From Voacanga thouarsii (Eukaryota > Streptophyta > Magnoliopsida > Gentianales > Apocynaceae): a stretch of 64,000 nt of DNA. Under the pieces are notes generated by a model, which saw nothing but the letters and a program-made list of their open reading frames with translations, was not told the origin of the DNA and made no database searches. The DNA lies in NCBI GenBank assembly GCA_026120185.1, contig JANUWF010000008.1, positions 372,001 through 436,000 of the forward strand, read 5' to 3'. Positions 1 through 12,402 of this stretch are shown piece by piece. Position numbers and translations under genes: made by a program. The number at the start of each line of letters is the position of its first letter. Position 1 is the first letter of the stretch.

Positions 1-1803
1 ACAAAGAAACAAAGAAAACAACTTTTACCTTTCTTTGTTTGTGTGGAAAACAAAATTTTCCTTCTTTGAGTAAGATAGTTGTGGCGCGATCCAACAATCC
101 TCTTGAAGAATCACCACAAGAGTTGTATGTCCAACCAATATAATCACAGTGCGTGATTATCTCTAACAGAAATCCACACAGAGGATCTCACACAAGCACC
201 AAGATTTTCTGTACTAGTAGAAAACAACAATGGTGCTAGGGTTTTTCTTTCTTGTTCTACTTCATAAGTAAAACCAGAGAAAAAAAAGAAAAGAGTCTTG
301 GATTCCCCCTTAGAGGAAGCCACATGAGAGAGAGTGATATGTTCACTAGAGAACATGAAGATCATAACCCCATTCTCTCTTGAAAGGATACCCAACACAC
401 ATTATTTCATGTGTGTTGATAAAAATGAGTATAGACACCCATACCTTCATGTGTGCCCTTTTGTTGGTTTTTGTATGACTTTTTGTTCAACAATAAAACC
501 ACTTTAATTATATCTCATATAACCAAAAGCCTCTACAAAAACCATATCTGAGAATTCCAAATAATTCTCCAATTGCAATTGGAACCCATTAAGTTCTCAG
601 AATTATAAATTGGCCCATCAATTATAACTAATTATAATTTGGCCACATCAACCTCTCTTTCTTGTAATAAACCCCACTATGTTATCAAATAACATCTTGA
701 GTATATATTCCTTTTTTTGTGTGTGACCTATTAGGTTTCTCGGTCAATTGGTAGCGAACATGAATTAATCCAAACGTCTTTGAGATTAATAATCCTTAAT
801 TAATTATAATTAATCCTATTAATTCTAGTCAGGATTGGTTTATTAATTCATCAATTAATAAACCCATATTTCCAGATCATGAGCGGTATCTAGCAACACA
901 TCATGACCATCCAAGAGTCCAAGAAGTCAAGTGGCTTGACATGAATCCTTCAATAACAAACTACAGTGCAATTAACTCATTTCACCATACAGTATCTCAT
1001 TCGGTTTGGAGTACGAAATTAGTGCCAACTCCCTCCAGAAATAATTCTGGCCCGAATACAATAGTACTTGTACTAGGAACCCACTACTCTCAATGTCTCT
1101 CAATTGGAACCCTTTCCAATGCACATACGCCTTGGCCAAGGACTTATGAGTAGTAATTCCTACAAGTGGCCGTGAGATATTCGCCCCTACTATTAGGAGT
1201 GGTGAATCCTTTATTGACCTTCTCAACTACTTTCGTTTACCTCACAATGTACCCAATATCCATCTTATAGGCGGCCCTCGATCGAGCTCCGGAGATTGGA
1301 ATCAAAGTACAAAGCTCAGCAAACAAAGTACCTTGGAGATCTCAAGTCTAAGGATACTTGCACGTTTGCTATATTGAGATTATATCACTGGCACTAAATA
1401 GTTATCCATGTGATTATCTCAAAGCTAGGTCATCCAATGAACTTGTTCCATTAACAAGCATCCATGTGTTAACTTTGAATATCTCAATACTCATGGTTAT
1501 GAGAACCACCGCCTGATTAAGATCAGGAAGTCTTAACACATGCTAGTCTTAATGCAGTAATGATGTACTGTCTCATTAATACTATGACTAGGGACTATTT
1601 AAGTACTAACACCATCCAGTGTAGTAGGAATCATGATCTCTATCATGATTTCCTTAACACAGTGTTGTATTAGGGACTTTATCGAACAATTATATTACTT
1701 AAAGTATACAAAAGAAACTTTAAGATAAATAATGTCTTTTATTAAAATAAAAATGTGTCATATACAATGTACAAGTGATTGCCTCTAGGGCACAATGCTA
1801 ACA
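1..1803 (-). mobile_element. Angela-type Ty1/copia LTR, partial (window edge)
   Basis: Read on the minus strand, this begins at 1803 with TGTTAGCATTGTGCCCTAGA, close to the start typical of plant Angela/BARE copia LTRs (TGTTGGAAATATGCCCTAGA). The later part resembles the solo LTR at 19045-20491 in layout. The other end lies to the left of position 1, so it cannot be told whether this is a solo LTR or one LTR of an element. Short open frames within it are chance. No coding domain was seen. Confidence 0.7.
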
Positions 1804-4144
1804 TATTATACTAAGGATCAAGCCTACAGTACTCAACTATGCATCACCAGAACGGTGAGTGCATGTTAGCACACCACCTCAATAACTAAGGTATTTTACT
1901 TGCCATCCTAAATCCAAGGTCCCCAATCCTGACATCAACTGCCATTGAGATGACAAGGGGTTGAATACACTAGGTGCCTCTGCCCAGCATTCATGAACAA
2001 CCCACAAAATATATGCCCTTGGGCATATCTGCATGCATATATGCAAATAACAATTGCCGAGGACCTAAACGGCCAGCCAAGGACAGCTAATTTCTATGTC
2101 CAATTACTTTGTTTGGAGTTTAACAATTTTTAGAACTGATTAACTTACTTAGGTTGTTGCCCTCTAATGTAAGCTAGTACATAGATAAAAAGCCCTTATT
2201 GAGTACTCAACGTCTTCACTTATTCACAAGACAAGTCTGCTATCACAATTTCTAAGAGAATACCAAGAAAAATAATTTTTGGGGCCAAAACATCATATTG
2301 AGAATTTAATCTCCAAAATCGTAGCGTCAAAGGATAAAACGTCCTTCATGCATTACAAATCATTCATTGAGGGTATTTATGTAAATTAAGCATACTCGAG
2401 TCCAAAAGGAATTTTATTCAGAACTAGAATTCTAGTTCTGAAAAAGAAAGTAAATTCAAGGATTCCATAAATTATTGTGCCTCATTATTTCAAAAATCAC
2501 ATTCCATTCCAATATAAGCAAAAAAATCATAATTCCATATGCTTTAATAAAAAATCATGAAATGTGAGCTTTCATATCATATATAATGTCATTTTCTCAT
2601 ATCGTGTGTGAGAGATAAGCTTTCAAATAAACACTCATATGCAGCATTCATTTATGCTTCAAAGGATTCACAATTTCTTGTAGAAAATCCGTTATTCCCA
2701 AAATAATCAAGAATTTCCAGTTCAAGAAAACCTAAACTTTGTTCCGGACAACCTAAGGGTTTTTTGTGCATGTTACCTTGCTTTCAAAACATGTCGTCAT
2801 CAAGACTTTGAAAATATCATTTGCATGATATATATTCATCATTTTAAATCACAACATGGTGCAAAAGAATGCTTGTACAAGAAAACCACACTTCTCCTCA
2901 GGAAAACCAAAGCTTAATGTTCATGTTATAAAAACTTCACTAGCATTCATTATTTTAGAAAAAGTTAAGAGGACTCACCTTATGTCCTTCTATTATTTGT
3001 GCTATATCACTCTTAAACTTCACTAATTCGAGTAGGGCATACTCACACCTACATCATAGATCAATTTTTACTTCACTTAGAAACTATAAGTTCACAAGCT
3101 AATATGATGTGTGAATAAGGAAATTAAATATTTCCTTATTTCCAATTTCTATAACATATAACAAGATATTCTTTAATGTACTCAAGCTATATCAATCCTC
3201 CTTATCCATCCATTCCTTCATCTCCTTATCCATCTTGTTCACAAATCATTCACAAGGCTTCTCACATTAATCATCCATCTTTCTCATTTAATGGTACAAA
3301 TCACAAATGCATTTATTCCTTAAATTCTGCATTTTTCTTCTTATGGCAAGCCTTAGTATTTTAGCCATAACTTTTGATTCACAAGTCCAAATAACCTCAA
3401 ACTTGTGCCAAAATACTCCTAAAATCTTTAGCTACAAATCCGTATCTTTTATTCAACCGTATCAGTTACCATCTCCAAACTTTTGCAAGAAAAATCTTAC
3501 TGTTCATCCCCAACAAATCACTATTTCTTCATATAATCCATTCTTCTATTCATTTATTCTTGTCTTAGCTTTTCATTCTCACTTAATTCAGTTCATAGAT
3601 CAACTTAAATTCACTGATTTCATGCATATTCGGTCATTAAGAACACCATTTCACTATGCTTTTCATAGAACAAAAACAATAGCTATGACATAGGCATTAA
3701 CATAGTTGATTTAATCATAACAATGGCTCTTTCACTTTAATTATACTTTTGTTCATGTAACACCAAATGAACAACCATCATAACCCTTCCAAATATGCTT
3801 CAAATCAGCCCCAAATATCACAAGAATTACATCAAAATACTCCTCCAAGCAATCGATTCATACTTCTCACCAAACAAAATCAAAACCACGATTCTTCACT
3901 ATTCAAACTAACTATTTCATGTTATTTCCTTCACAAAATTTATACCAAGATGATCACCATAAGACATAGATCAACTTTAATCATGAAGTTTGATATTTTA
4001 CCTTGTCTATGATAAAATCCAAGTGAGTTTTGCTCCAAGTATTTCTTTCTCTTCTTCTTTCTCTCTCTTTTTTGGTTTTTCTCTTGTTTCTCTCTTGTTC
4101 TCCAGCTTTTCTCTCTCTTCTCTTCCTTCCTATGGTGGCCGAAT

Positions 4145-4179
<35 letters not shown>

Positions 4180-4659
4180 ACATCCACCATAATTCTTCCT
4201 CTTGGTAAATGTGTCATGACCTTTTTCAAGTCTTGGTCAAAAGTGGTAAAAAAAGGTAGGCTTAGAACTTGATAGAATTTTGGAGAATTGTGAAATAAGC
4301 TTGCTATTTCATTTTCTTTCCTTTTTCTTTTCCTTTTCTCTTTCTTTTTCTCTATTTTGGCCGGCTGTTCCTTCTCTTTTTCCACCACTATTCCCTCATT
4401 CTATGTAGTAAATTTCACCATGTAACCATTAATGGTCATCTTAAGTAACATAGGCCATTTTACTCAAAAAGACTTTAAAACTTCTTGGAATAATTTGTAA
4501 TTTTTAAGAAATCATACTTAGCTTTATATTGTTTTTCATATCAAAAGCCATTTCCTCTTCCTTTTATTAGGCCTTTAACAGCCTTTCCACCTTCTTTCAT
4601 ATAACCATGAAAATGAATTGTTATGTCCTTTTTCACTTTCCTTCCTTAGCTATGCTTAT
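1804..4659 (-). mobile_element. Old AT-rich retroelement relic, probably Ty3/gypsy LTR
   Basis: No gene is recognisable here. On the minus strand the stretch around 3300-3450 reads like the interior of long gypsy LTRs, and 1850-2100 reads like a gypsy LTR 3' part; this is by resemblance only. No termini or target duplication could be fixed. The stretch 3980-4390 is CT-rich and gives low-complexity frames. Gypsy-1 inserted at its right end, so it may continue after 12402. Confidence 0.3.
4146..4178. repeat. (GT)n microsatellite
   Basis: An uninterrupted GT dinucleotide run of about 33 bases within a CT-rich stretch. It is likely length-variable between individuals. Confidence 0.95.
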
Positions 4660-4664
4660 CTGTG

Positions 4665-5643
4665 TGATAGGAATCGACTCGGCCATGGGGATCGAACTCA
4701 AGAAGGGGGAGAGGACAAGACCAAATCAAACCGAGCTTACCTGGTCTGTTGATGAGAGCCCGTGTCAAACAATTCCAACATAACCTTCAAGCATATTTAC
4801 AAGCACATTTCAAGTAGGATAGCATATGGGCAATGCCGGAAGAGGAACGAGAACATACCTTGCTGTTAGTATACGGAGAACGTCAACCGAAAGCTGTTCG
4901 TACAGAAAAATAACCGCGACAGAGTGGAACCGGTGCCAGCTCGAGAATCCCGAACCGGTGCCGGCTGGGGACTAGTGAAAGTCCTATTTTCTGCGGTGTG
5001 AGCACTATTCCACTAGAGTGGAACCGGCGCCGATCGTGCTCTAGAAACCCGAATTTTGATGATTTTTCAGCTATTTTTGGGTCATTTTATAATATTTAAA
5101 AGTTGTTAGGTTCAGGGACAAAACACCCTTATATATTACTTTTGTATCGTAAGGAAACAATAACATATATCACATTTTTATCAAGAATGAAGAATTCATC
5201 TTGAGGGCTTGAAGCTTACTTGGAAGAGATTCCTTGTTCAACTTCAATCCAAGACCAATCTAAGGGCTCAGTCCACCTTTGAGTAAGTATATAAAACTTT
5301 AAGGATAATTCAACTAGAAATTAACAAGAGTTTTTCTTATATGTCGTTTAAGGTTCTTGTTGTTTCTTGTTTGAATGCCCACTATTCCCTATCCTTTTAG
5401 TTCTTGATTTCTTGCTAAGTCAAGAGTTCTAAGGTGTTATTGTAGTAGACTTTTATCTACTAAATTTAAGGTTCTAAAAGCTAGTTCTTTTAAGGTTCTT
5501 TGTTTATGGGAAAAGGTGTTTCTTGTTACCTTTCTTGATCTTTTTTTGTGCTTTCTTGTTTGTTTGAAGCCCTTGAACTTTGCTAAAGTTAAACAAAAGC
5601 CATTTTAAGTTCTTGTAAGACTTTCTCTCTCAAGCTCATATCA
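4665..5643 (+). repeat. Gypsy-1 5' LTR
   Basis: 979 bp, starting TGATAGGAATC and ending CTCATATCA. It carries a single copy of the 99-bp unit that is triplicated in the 3' LTR. A TATATATT-like box lies near 5131. Confidence 0.88.
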
Positions 5644-5647
5644 AATT

Positions 5648-5659
5648 TGGTATCAAAGC
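5648..5659 (+). other. Gypsy-1 primer binding site
   Basis: TGGTATCAAAGC lies four bases after the 5' LTR. It matches the plant initiator-Met site TGGTATCAGAGC with one change. Confidence 0.8.
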
Positions 5660-6489
5660 AATGTTTAAGCTTAGATTTCTGTCTTAGCTTGGATTTATCA
5701 AACCTAAAGTAAGAAACAAACCAAAAAGTTGCAACCACAAATTGTGCCAAAAAGGTCTTATGTACTTTTGTTTGATTTTGAGTTTTTCTTGGGAAAAAAG
5801 AATGACTTGTTGAAGAAAAATCCTTAGGAATACATTAATTCTTGTTATTGTGACTATATAGGCTTGTTTGGGAAGAAATTTACTTGCAAAGTTTTATAGG
5901 AAGATCTTGCACCTAAGGTGTTTGATAAAATTCGTCAATGACCATATACGCTATGAACACCATGTGTTTGATGAAATGTCTCAAAGAAAGAATGTGCCTT
6001 GAACATTAGCATTATTCCTATCAAATAATCCTAGATTCTTTCTTATTGTATTATCCTACGTAATTCAAATATCCTTGTACTCATTCTTTGGAATTGGTGT
6101 AAACATTGTTATCTTGTTTCATTATGTTCCTTAAACTATTTTCTTCTTGTATATTGTGAACACCTTGTACTCTACTTGTTCTTGACCTCTAAGTGTTCAC
6201 TAAATTTTGTTGTCCTAAGACTTTACCCTTGTATTGAAGAATCCTAAGAGCTAATGAACTAAGGTGAACTAAACTTTTTGATGTTGGGGAGGACTTTGGT
6301 TGAACAAGTGAGACATTGAGTGAATGAAAAAAGTAAGAGAGAAGGATCCTTATTCGAAAAAGCCAAAGAGTGCAAACACGAGAATGGAGTGTAAACACTT
6401 AGGGAGTGAGTGAGGAAGCTAATTTCGATTTGTTCTTTTAACTCTTTTTGCAAGAATATCAACCTAAACTCCAATGATGACTTAAGGAG

Positions 6490-7790
6490 AGGAACCAACT
6501 AGGCTAAATCTTGGTAGATCAAGTAGACCACAAGAGGAATTGGGAGATCTTTGCAAAACACTTGCTTCATTACAAAGGAGTATGGATGGCATTTGTAGGG
6601 AGATGACCGAACTCCGAGCTTAATAAAGCCAAACATCTACTGCCGGTCAAAGGAGGGGACAAGAGCAACCGGAAGCCAACAAAACACCTTCCTTGAATAC
6701 CCAACCTGGAGAAGAATGGGATGAATATTCAGTTGGTGGATATCAATAAGTTTCTATGAGAGGGGAGAGAAATGGGTTGAGAAGAGGTAGAGGAAAAGGC
6801 CGAGGAAGATTTGGTGAGAATCCTATGAGGGGAGTCGAAAGAAATATTGGGAGGTAATTTGAGTGGGAAGAGGGATACTCGGAGAAAGACTATAGAGAAC
6901 AATATTAGGGTAATGTGATGAGAGGTAGGAGGAGAGATGAAAATGAGGGAGAATGGGAATTGAAAAATATCAAAATGGAGGTACCACAATTCTATAGGAA
7001 AAGTGATCCCGAGGCATATTTTAAATGGGAAAGGAAAATAAAAATTCTATTTGATTGCTGGGATTATAATAAGAAGAATAAAGTGAAGTTGGCAGTATTT
7101 GGATTTTCAGACTATGCATTGGTATGGTGGGAGCAGGTTTTAACTACTAGAAAGAGAATAGGAGAAAATGCCATTGGAACATGGGAATTGATGAAAAATC
7201 TCATGAGGGCAAGGTTTGTACTACATCACTACTACAACGAGCTATATCAAAGGCTTCAAGTACTAAGACAGAAGAATAAAAGTGTTGAAGATTATCACAA
7301 AGAATTTAAGGTGCTAATAATGAGAGCAGTTATTAATGAAGATCCACACACTACTAAAGTAAGATTTCTAAGTGGATTGAACCGAGAGATTGCCAATATA
7401 GTTGAGTTGCATTCAAAGTAAGATTTCTAAGTGGATTGAACCGAGAGATTGCCAATATAGTCGAGTTGCATTCATATGAGACCTTGGAAGAAATGGTGCA
7501 TATGGCTATGAAGGTAGAAAAACAATTGAAGAGAAGGCCATTTGAGAGGAAAAGAAACCAACCAACTCCACCCCCAAGGAATTCCCTAAGCCGATACCTA
7601 GGAAGGAAGGGGTCCCAAGACCGCACGTAGGGAATTCAATAAACCGAGAGAAGAAAGAAATAGAGATAAATGAAAGGCTATTGAGAATCTGATGAGCCGA
7701 GATATCAAACGCTTTCGTTGTTTGGGATATGGACATACGACACACGAATGCCCAAGCAAAAGATTGATGTATACTAATGCCTATTGTGAG
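6490..7790 (+). pseudogene. Gypsy-1 gag (broken)
   Basis: Encodes the retrotransposon capsid precursor. An arginine-rich stretch near 6760-6930 is followed by the capsid domain; its longest open part, 6915-7421, contains YFKWERKI, ALVWWEQV and SVEDYHKEF, all typical of Retrotrans_gag. A CCHC-type zinc knuckle follows at 7715-7755 (RFRCLGYGHTTHEC), with the first cysteine replaced by arginine. Several stops precede 6915. A 59-bp tandem duplication at 7356-7473 both ends the frame and shifts it, so no intact Gag can be made. The true start codon cannot be fixed. Confidence 0.8.
7356..7473 (+). repeat. 59-bp tandem duplication within gag
   Basis: The segment beginning AAAGTAAGATTTC occurs twice head to tail, at 7356 and 7415, with one visible difference (GTTGAG against GTCGAG). 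Since 59 is not a multiple of three, the second copy is read in another frame and a TAA appears at the junction. Confidence 0.93.
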
Positions 7791-7925
7791 ATTTCATCTG
7801 AGAAAGAGGAATATGAGAAATTGGAAGAAACTCAAAAGGAAGAAAAAACATCGAGTGAAGACGGTAAAGAAGTTGGGCAGGTGTGTGCATTACTTTGTGT
7901 AGTTAGGAGATCTTTGAATACATAA

Positions 7926-8340
7926 GTGAAGGAGGATAAGCATAATCAACAAAGGGAGAATATCTTTTATACAAGATGTTTCATCAATCAAGTACCTTGC
8001 AGCGTAATCATTGATAGTGAGAGTTGCACCAATGTTATAAGTGCTAGTGCGGTGGAAGAAATAAGCTTGGAAACAAAGAACCATCTGCAACTATATAAGT
8101 TGCGATGGCTAAATGAAAGTGGGGAATTGAAGTTTAATAAATAAGTCTTGATTGTATTCGATATAGGAAAATATAAGTATAAGATCTTGTGCGATGTCGT
8201 TCCTATGCAGGCAAGCCACCTATTTTTAGGGAGACCATGGCAATATGATAGGGGAGTAGTGTATGACGGGAAGAAAAACACTTGTACTGTGTATAAGGAG
8301 GGAAAGAAATTCATTCTTCTACCTATGTCTCCAAGTGAAG
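7926..8340 (+). pseudogene. Gypsy-1 protease region
   Basis: Encodes the retroviral-type aspartic protease that cleaves Gag-Pol. The active-site stretch reads VIIDSESCTNVI where the family has an Asp-Ser/Thr-Gly triad (often DSGS or DGGS), so the glycine has become glutamate. The later family block VVPMQASHLFLGRPWQYDR at about 8195-8250 is well preserved. An in-frame TAA at about 8142 splits the domain. It is followed by a lysine-rich low-complexity stretch up to 8460. Confidence 0.8.
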
Positions 8341-8525
8341 TGAGTAGAGATCAAAAGATCATGAGAAAAAAGGAGAAGAAAAAGAGTGTTAAAGAAAATG
8401 AGAAAAAAAAATTGAGAATGAGAACACTGAGAAAGAAGAAAAGGAAAAGAGATAAGAGATAAGAAGCGAGTAAATTTCTTTGCAAAAGAGAGACAGGTGG
8501 TAGAAGCTATTAAACTAAGGAACCA

Positions 8526-9480
8526 GTGTATCTCTTAATTTGTAAAGGATTTTTCGTAACTACTGATGATACTACTCTCTCTTTACCTTGTGAAATTGCA
8601 GGTCTTGTTGAAGAATTTCAAGATGTATTTTCAAATGTAGTACTTGAAGGATTGCCACTTGTCCGAGGAATAGAGCATCAAATTAATTTCATCCCGGGGG
8701 CTATCATTCCAAATAGACCAACTTATAAATGCAACCCTAAAGAAGTTAAGGAGCTGCAAAAGTAAGTTGAGGAGTTGCATAAGAAAGGCCATGTTCGAGA
8801 GACTTTGAGTCCAAGTGCTGTTCCAGTGTTGTTGGTGCCTAAGAAAAATGGATCATGGAGAATATGTGTTGACTGCAGGGCCATTAACAACATAACGGTA
8901 AAATATCATTACCCTATCCCTAGGCTTGATGATTTATTGGATGAATTGCATGGATCATGTGTATTTTCAAAAATTAATTTGAAATCCGGATATCGTCAAA
9001 TCAAGATTAGGGAAAGTGATGAATGAAAAACTGCATTTAAGACTAAATAGGGTTTATATGAGTGGCTTGCGATGCCATTCGGGTTATCAAATGCACCTAG
9101 TACTTTCATGAGATTGATGCATTATGTGTTGCGAGAATATATTGGAAAATTTGTTGTGGTGTATTTTGATAACATTTTGATTTACAGCAAAACTTATGAA
9201 GATCATTTGCATCATCTTAAAAGTGTGCTTATTGCCCTTAGAAGAGAAAGATTATATGCGAACTTTGAAAAATGTTCATTTTGTTTAGAAAAAGGTAACC
9301 TTTCTTGGTTATGTTATAAGTTCGAAAGGTATTGAAGTTGATGAAGAGAAGGTCAAGGTAATACAGGATTAGCCAACACCTACATCTGTGATTGAGGTAA
9401 GAAGCATTCATGGGTTAGCCGGTTTTTACAAGTGATTCACTAGAAACTTCAGCATAATAGCTGCCCTATTGACTGAAATT
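8526..9480 (+). pseudogene. Gypsy-1 reverse transcriptase (broken)
   Basis: RNA-dependent DNA polymerase of a Ty3/gypsy element. Readable blocks in order are the N-terminal linker (VEEFQDVF), [49 protein letters not shown], and FVVVYFDNILIYS. The last is the catalytic YxDD box, here changed to FDN, so one catalytic aspartate is lost. Stops occur at about 8763, 9024 and 9048, and the frame is lost after about 9335. The polymerase is inactive both by sequence and by reading frame. Confidence 0.85.
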
Positions 9481-9880
9481 ATAAAAAAGAATGTAGGGTT
9501 TAGGTAGGGGGGAAGAACAATAAAAGGCTTTCATTGCTTTGAAATCAAAATTAAGTGAAACCCCATTGTTATCCTTGTCTAACTTTGAGAAGGCTTTTGA
9601 AATGGATTATGATGCTAGTGGAATAGGAATACGTACTGTGTTGACTTAGGAAAAAAAACCTATTGTATTTTTTAGTGAGAAGTTATCAGGAGCACTCTTG
9701 AATTATTCCACTTATGACAAAAAATTATATGCATTAGTGAGGACCTTGCACCATTAGCAACATTATTTGTTACCTAAGGAATTTATCATCTATACTGATC
9801 ATGAAACGTTAAAACACTTTAAAGGCCAACAAAAGTTGAACAAAAGGCATGCCAAGTGAATGGAGTTCCTTGGTACATTT
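9481..9880 (+). pseudogene. Gypsy-1 RNase H (broken)
   Basis: Degrades the RNA strand during reverse transcription in active relatives. The frames contain [36 protein letters not shown] and [14 protein letters not shown], which are gypsy RNase H blocks. Stops interrupt it at about 9649, 9757 and 9857. Confidence 0.78.
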
Positions 9881-11325
9881 CCATACGTGAGTAAATACAA
9901 GAAAGGTAAAGATAATATAGTAGCCGATGTATTATCTCGTAGGTATTTGCTTTTAAATTCCTTGGATGCAAAATTGCTTGGTTTTGAGCTTATTAAGGAC
10001 TTATATGCTAATGATGATGAATTTGGAGAGCTTTATCATGCTTGTGAAAAATATGTTTTCCAAAAATCTTATAGGCATAATGGGTTTTTGTTTAAAAATG
10101 GTAGACTTTGCATACCAAAAGGATCATTGAGAGTATTATTAGTGAGGGAAGCTCATGGAGGAGGATTAATGGGACATTTTGGGATTTCAAAAACATTAGG
10201 CATTTTGCAAGAACATTTTTATTGGCAAAAAGTGAGAGGAGATGTAGAGAGGCATTGTAATTCATGCATTATATGTAGAAGGGCCAAGTCTAAAACACTA
10301 CCCCAAGGTTTATATACTCCTTTACCCATCCTTAATGCACCTTGGTTAGATATTTCAATGGATTTCATATTAGGATTGCCATAGACCAAGGGGGAAATGA
10401 TTCCATCCTTGTAGTTGTTGATTGATTTTCTAAGATGGCTCATTTTATTCCTTGCGCAAAAACTAATAATGCTACTCACATTGCAGGTTTATTCTTCAAG
10501 GAAGTGGTACGATTGCACCAGTTACCACGGAGCATAGTATCAGATAGGGATTTTAAAATTTTAAGTCATTTTTGAAGAATATTTGGGCAAAACTTGGTTC
10601 TAATTTGTTATTTTCTACAGCTTGTCACCCATAAATGAAAGTTATCAACCAGACCTTCACGTAACTACTACGGCCAATCATCAAGAGGAACCTAAAAACT
10701 TGGAAAGAATGTCTTCCACATATAAAGTTTGCCTATAATAGAACTGTCGATTCTACTACTTCATATTCTCTATGTCAAATTATTTATGGGTTTAATCCAT
10801 TAACCCTCTTAGATTTATCTCCTTTACTTATAGATGAACGATTGAGTCTTGATGACAAAAAGAAGGCCGAAATGGTTAAGTCCATGTACAAGAATGTTAA
10901 GTCTTTAATCGAAAAACGGAATGAAGCCATTGCATGCAAGCGTAACCAAGGAAGAAAGCAGGTGATATTCAAGCCATTGGGTGCATTTGTGCAAAGAGAG
11001 ATTTCCCACCCAACATAAATCAAAGCTCGAATCGCAAGGAGATGGCTCGTTTCAAGTTCTTGAGCGATATGGAGATAACACCTACAAGATTGATCTACTG
11101 GGTGAATATAATGTAAGTGTTATTTTTAATATAGCTGATCTTTCTTCTTATGATGTAGGTTATGATTTGAGGACGAATCCATTCCAAGAAACTGAAAATG
11201 ATAGGAATCAACCTAGCCACGGGAATCAAGCTCAGGAAGGGGGAGACGACGAGACCGAATCAAAACTGAGCTTGCTTGGTCCGTCGATGAGAGCCCGTGC
11301 CAAACAATTCCAACACAACCTTTAA
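9860..11325 (+). pseudogene. Gypsy-1 integrase with CRM-like tail, overlapping the 3' LTR
   Basis: Inserts element cDNA into the host genome in active relatives. The open part 9860-10384 holds the HHCC zinc-binding region ([23 protein letters not shown]) and the start of the catalytic core ([13 protein letters not shown]). From 10384 to about 10980 the core is shredded by stops and shifts. The open part 10981-11325 holds the C-terminal SH3-like region (GDGSFQVLERYGDNTYKIDL) and the tail DLSSYDVGYDLRTNPFQ. This last frame runs about 125 bp into the 3' LTR (from 11199), an arrangement known for CRM elements. Lineage assignment is inference from the tail. Confidence 0.8.
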
Positions 11326-12397
11326 GCATATTTACAAGCACATTTCAAGTGGGATAGAAAATGGGCAATTCCAAAAGAGGAACGAGAACAGACCTATGCC
11401 AAACAATTCCAACATAACCTTTAAGTATATTTACAAGCATATTTCAAGTGGGATAGCATATGGGCAATGCCGAAAGAGGAACAAGAACAGACCTGTGCCA
11501 AACAATTCCAACACAACCTTTAAGCATATTTACAAGTACATTTCAAGTGGGATAGCATATGGGTAATGTCAGAAGAGGAACGAAAACAAACTATGTTGTT
11601 GGTATACGAAGAATGTCAACCGGAAGATGTTCGTGCAGAAAAATGATGGCGGCAGAGTAGAACCGGCGCCAGCTTGAGGAGCCCAAACTGGTGCCGGCTG
11701 AGGACTGGTGAAAGTCTCATTTTCTGTGGCACGAGCACTGTTCCACCAAAGTGGAACTAGCGTCCACCCGAAGAGCCCTAACAGGTGTCGGACGTGCTCT
11801 GGAAACCAAATCTTGATGGTTTTTCAGTTATTTTGGGGTCATTTTGTAATATTTAAAAGTTATTTAGTTCAGGGACATAACACCCTTATATATTGCTTTT
11901 GTATTGTAAGGAAACAATAACATATATCACATTTTTATCAAGAATGAAGAATTCATCTTGAGGGTTTGAAGCTTAGAAGAGATTCCTTATTCAAGTTCAA
12001 TCCAAGACCAACCTAAGGGCTTAGTCCACCATTGAGTAAGTATCTATAAACTCTAAGGATAATTCAACTAGAAATTAACAAGAGTTCTTCTTAAACGTCA
12101 TCTAGGGTTTTTGTTGTTTCTTATTTGAATGCCTACAATTCCCTATCCTTTTAGTTCTTGATTTCTTGCTAAGTTAAGGGTTTTAAGGTGTTATTGTGGT
12201 AGACCTTTATCTACTAAATTGGGGTTCTAAAAGCTAATTCTTTTAGGGTTCTTTGTTTATGGGAAAATGTATTTTCTTGTTACCTTTCTTGATCTCTTTT
12301 TGTCCTTTCTTGCTTTTTTGAAGCCCTTAAACTTTGCTAAAGTTAAACAAAAGCCACTTTAAGTTCTTGTAAGACTTTTCCTCTCAAGCTCATATCA
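11199..12397 (+). repeat. Gypsy-1 3' LTR
   Basis: 1199 bp, starting TGATAGGAATCAACC and ending CTCATATCA. It is about 220 bp longer than the 5' LTR, mainly because of two extra copies of a 99-bp unit. Confidence 0.88.
11299..11595 (+). repeat. Three 99-bp tandem repeats in the Gypsy-1 3' LTR
   Basis: Units begin with GCCAAACAATTCCAACA at 11299, 11398 and 11497. They differ by scattered substitutions. The 5' LTR has only one copy, at about 4763. Confidence 0.92.
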
Positions 12398-12402
12398 ATG
12401 TG

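Larger units (their letters stand above)
4665..12397 (+). mobile_element. Gypsy-1: full-length but inactive Ty3/gypsy element, CRM-like
   Basis: Two LTRs start TGATAGGAATC and end ATATCA and bound a gag-pol region in the order gag, protease, reverse transcriptase, RNase H, integrase. Flanking bases are CTGTG (4660-4664) and ATGTG (12398-12402), a 5-bp target duplication with one difference. The integrase tail contains a DLSSYDV...DLRTNPFQ motif of the kind found in CRM-type chromoviruses. Many stops, several frameshifts, a damaged protease motif and a changed polymerase motif show that it is dead. The LTRs differ by repeat number and a roughly 20-bp indel, which also indicates age. Confidence 0.9.

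Noticed and set aside
3981..4388. Open frames on both strands with Lys/Arg/Glu or Ser/Phe/Leu runs and a Thr-His or Cys-Val repeat
   Set aside because: They are translations of CT-rich sequence and of the (GT)n run; no domain or coding signal.
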